From Maricaulis sp034659015 (lineage in GTDB: Bacteria > Pseudomonadota > Alphaproteobacteria > Caulobacterales > Maricaulaceae), in assembly GCA_034659015.1 (NCBI GenBank), contig JAYEGL010000001.1, positions 434,001-498,000 on the forward strand: a stretch of DNA of 64,000 nucleotides, written 5' to 3'. The notes under the pieces were generated by a model that saw only the letters and a program-made list of their open reading frames with translations, was not told the origin of the DNA and searched no databases. Shown one piece after another: positions 62,519 through 64,000 of the stretch (position 1 is its first letter; each line of letters starts with the position of its first letter). Both the position numbers and the translations under genes were made by a program.

Positions 62519-63916
62519 ATGAAGTTCGAACGCGTCAATCCGGTCACGGGTGAAGTGGCGAGCAGCGCTGCCGCGATGACGGCGGCAGATGCCGTCGCGG
62601 CGGCAGAACGGGCGGAAGCGGCTTTCCCCGAATGGGCGGCCATGGGACCGAATGCCCGGCGTGCCGTACTCATGAAGGCGGCCGCGGCGCTGGAAGCCCG
62701 CAAGGATGCATTTGTCGCAGCCATGATGGGCGAGATTGGTGCAACCGCGGGCTGGGCCGGCTTCAATCTGATGCTGGCTGCGGGCATGGTCCGCGAGGCC
62801 GCAGCGATCACAACGCAGATCGGCGGCGAGGTCATTCCGTCCGACAAGCCGGGCTGTATGGCGATGGCGCTGCGCGAGCCGGTGGGCCCGATTCTCGGTA
62901 TTGCGCCCTGGAACGCGCCGATCATTCTTGGCGTGCGCGCCATAGCCGTGCCGCTGGCCTGCGGCAACACCGTCGTTCTCAAGGCCTCGGAAACCTGCCC
63001 CCGCACGCACGAGCTGATCGTGGAGGCCTTCGCGGAGGCGGGCTTCCCGGACGGCGCGCTCAATGTCGTCACCAATGCGCCGAAGGATGCCGGCGAGGTC
63101 GTCGGTGCGCTGATCGACCATCCGGCCATCCGGCGCATCAACTTCACGGGCTCGACGGCGGTCGGCAAGGTCATCGCAAAGCGTGCCGCAGAACACCTCA
63201 AGCCGGTACTTCTGGAACTGGGCGGCAAGGCGCCGCTGATCGTGCTGGAGGATGCCGATCTCGACGAGGCCGTGAAGGCGGCGGCTTTCGGTGCCTTCAT
63301 GAACCAGGGCCAGATCTGCATGTCGACGGAACGGATCATCGTCGTTGACGCCGTGGCCGACGACTTCGCTGCCCGCTTTGCGGCCAAGGCGAAGTCGATG
63401 CCCACCGGGGATCCGCGCGAGGGCGATACGCCGCTGGGTGCCGTGGTCGACCGCAACACGGTCGACAAGGTGAACAGCCTGATCGCCGACGCCGAAGCGA
63501 AGGGCGCGAAAGTCCTGTCCGGCGGCCGGGCGGACAGCGTGCTGATGCCGGCCACGGTGCTGGACGGTGTGACCGACGCAATGTCGCTCTACAGCGACGA
63601 GAGTTTCGGTCCGGTCGTCGCCATCATCCGTGCGAAGGATGAGGAAGACGCGATCCGCCTGGCCAATGATAGCGAGTACGGCCTGTCTGCTGCAGTCTTC
63701 ACCCGCGACACGGCGCGCGGCCTGGGCGTGGCGCGGCGCATCCGTTCCGGCATCTGCCATGTGAACGGGCCGACGGTGCACGATGAGCCGCAGATGCCCT
63801 TCGGCGGCGTCGGGGCGTCCGGTTATGGGCGTTTCGGCGGCAAGGCGGGTATCGCAGAGTTTACCGAATTACGCTGGATCACGCTGGAAACGCAATCCGG
63901 TCACTATCCGATCTGA
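62519..63916 (+). CDS. Aldehyde dehydrogenase, vanillin/benzaldehyde type
   Basis: The 465-residue NAD(P)-dependent enzyme has GIAPWNAPIILGVRAIAVPL, VLKASETCPRTHEL, the cofactor loop FTGSTAVGKVIAKRA, the catalytic Glu in LLELGGKAPLIVLED and the catalytic Cys in FMNQGQICMSTERI. HVNGPTVHDEPQMPFGGVGA near the end is typical of vanillin, salicylaldehyde and hydroxybenzaldehyde dehydrogenases. In context it would make vanillate or 4-hydroxybenzoate, the latter a PobA substrate. GGGAGAGGAAG precedes the ATG. Confidence 0.9.
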   Translation: MKFERVNPVTGEVASSAAAMTAADAVAAAERAEAAFPEWAAMGPNARRAVLMKAAAALEARKDAFVAAMMGEIGATAGWAGFNLMLAAGMVREAAAITTQIGGEVIPSDKPGCMAMALREPVGPILGIAPWNAPIILGVRAIAVPLACGNTVVLKASETCPRTHELIVEAFAEAGFPDGALNVVTNAPKDAGEVVGALIDHPAIRRINFTGSTAVGKVIAKRAAEHLKPVLLELGGKAPLIVLEDADLDEAVKAAAFGAFMNQGQICMSTERIIVVDAVADDFAARFAAKAKSMPTGDPREGDTPLGAVVDRNTVDKVNSLIADAEAKGAKVLSGGRADSVLMPATVLDGVTDAMSLYSDESFGPVVAIIRAKDEEDAIRLANDSEYGLSAAVFTRDTARGLGVARRIRSGICHVNGPTVHDEPQMPFGGVGASGYGRFGGKAGIAEFTELRWITLETQSGHYPI

Positions 63917-63941
63917 CGACATCCAGAAGGACAAGAAAAAG

Positions 63942-64000
63942 ATGACTAGCAAGGCAAGCAAGGCTGAAGCGACTGCGGAGCGGAGCGAGGAAGACACCGT
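63942..64000 (+). CDS. Start of a gene cut by the window end, possibly hydroxycinnamoyl-CoA hydratase/lyase
   Basis: ATG 63942 opens a frame that continues to the window edge, reading MTSKASKAEATAERSEEDTV, 25 nt after the dehydrogenase stop. Only 19 complete codons are visible. The EDTV at the end could precede the KVEFEDGIAW-like start of p-hydroxycinnamoyl-CoA hydratase/lyases, which are commonly encoded beside vanillin dehydrogenase. The frame and co-direction are seen. The product is a guess from context. Confidence 0.4.
   Translation, partial: MTSKASKAEATAERSEEDT

Overview
The window looks like a chromosomal segment of a high-GC alphaproteobacterium. I infer the Maricaulales/Hyphomonadaceae-Caulobacterales side of the class, without a database check. 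The reasons are the TCA-cycle order (sdhB, zapE, mdh, sucC, sucD, sucA, sucB, lpd), the atpHAGDC operon beside xerC, DUF484 and priA, and palindromic intergenic repeats of a kind I associate with these genomes. No CRISPR array, rRNA operon, transposase or phage block was seen. The one RNA gene is a tRNA-Ser(GGA).

Positions 1-13.3 kb. The end of a DUF3052-like gene and sdhB open the window. Then come a structured 335-bp gap containing a possible 29-residue gene, a PlsC-like acyltransferase, an unknown protein, an ArsR-type regulator next to methylmalonate-semialdehyde dehydrogenase, an iron-dependent alcohol dehydrogenase coupled to a thioesterase, a large inverted repeat, zapE, a lipoprotein and an O-methyltransferase. 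A three-gene hydrolase/membrane protein/HTH operon follows, preceded by two tandem identical-architecture palindromes, and then mdh.

Positions 13.3-32 kb. TspO-like, GNAT, UspA, LytTR and DUF2141 genes, a carotenoid-oxygenase-like gene and a DoxX-like gene come first. They are followed by two tandem paralogous proteins of unknown function that resemble degenerate GGDEF/EAL proteins. The sucCD, sucAB and lpd cluster comes next, interrupted by a small K+ channel and membrane-protein genes. SucB carries two lipoyl domains.

Positions 32-50.7 kb. An autoregulated-looking membrane protein/winged-helix pair and a gene-free repeat block precede xerC-DUF484. Then come priA, whose second zinc site is dismantled, a TerC-family gene, the F1 ATP synthase operon, lepA, a secreted peroxiredoxin, serA, a DUF4386 protein, serB, msrA and the tRNA-Ser.

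Positions 50.8-64 kb, directly beyond the tRNA, form an aromatic-catabolism module. A ten-gene leftward operon, most junctions overlapping by ATGA, encodes 4-hydroxybenzoate hydroxylase and a full protocatechuate 4,5-cleavage pathway (LigK, LigU, LigJ, LigI, LigA, LigB, LigC), plus a DUF1932 dehydrogenase and an aldo/keto reductase that have no assigned step. It diverges from an unusual LysR-type regulator with two N-terminal HTH domains. A GntR/FCD regulator, a MarR regulator, an aromatic-type aldehyde dehydrogenase and the start of a probable hydroxycinnamoyl-CoA hydratase/lyase follow. The pathway ends in pyruvate and oxaloacetate, which feed the TCA cycle encoded in the first half of the window.
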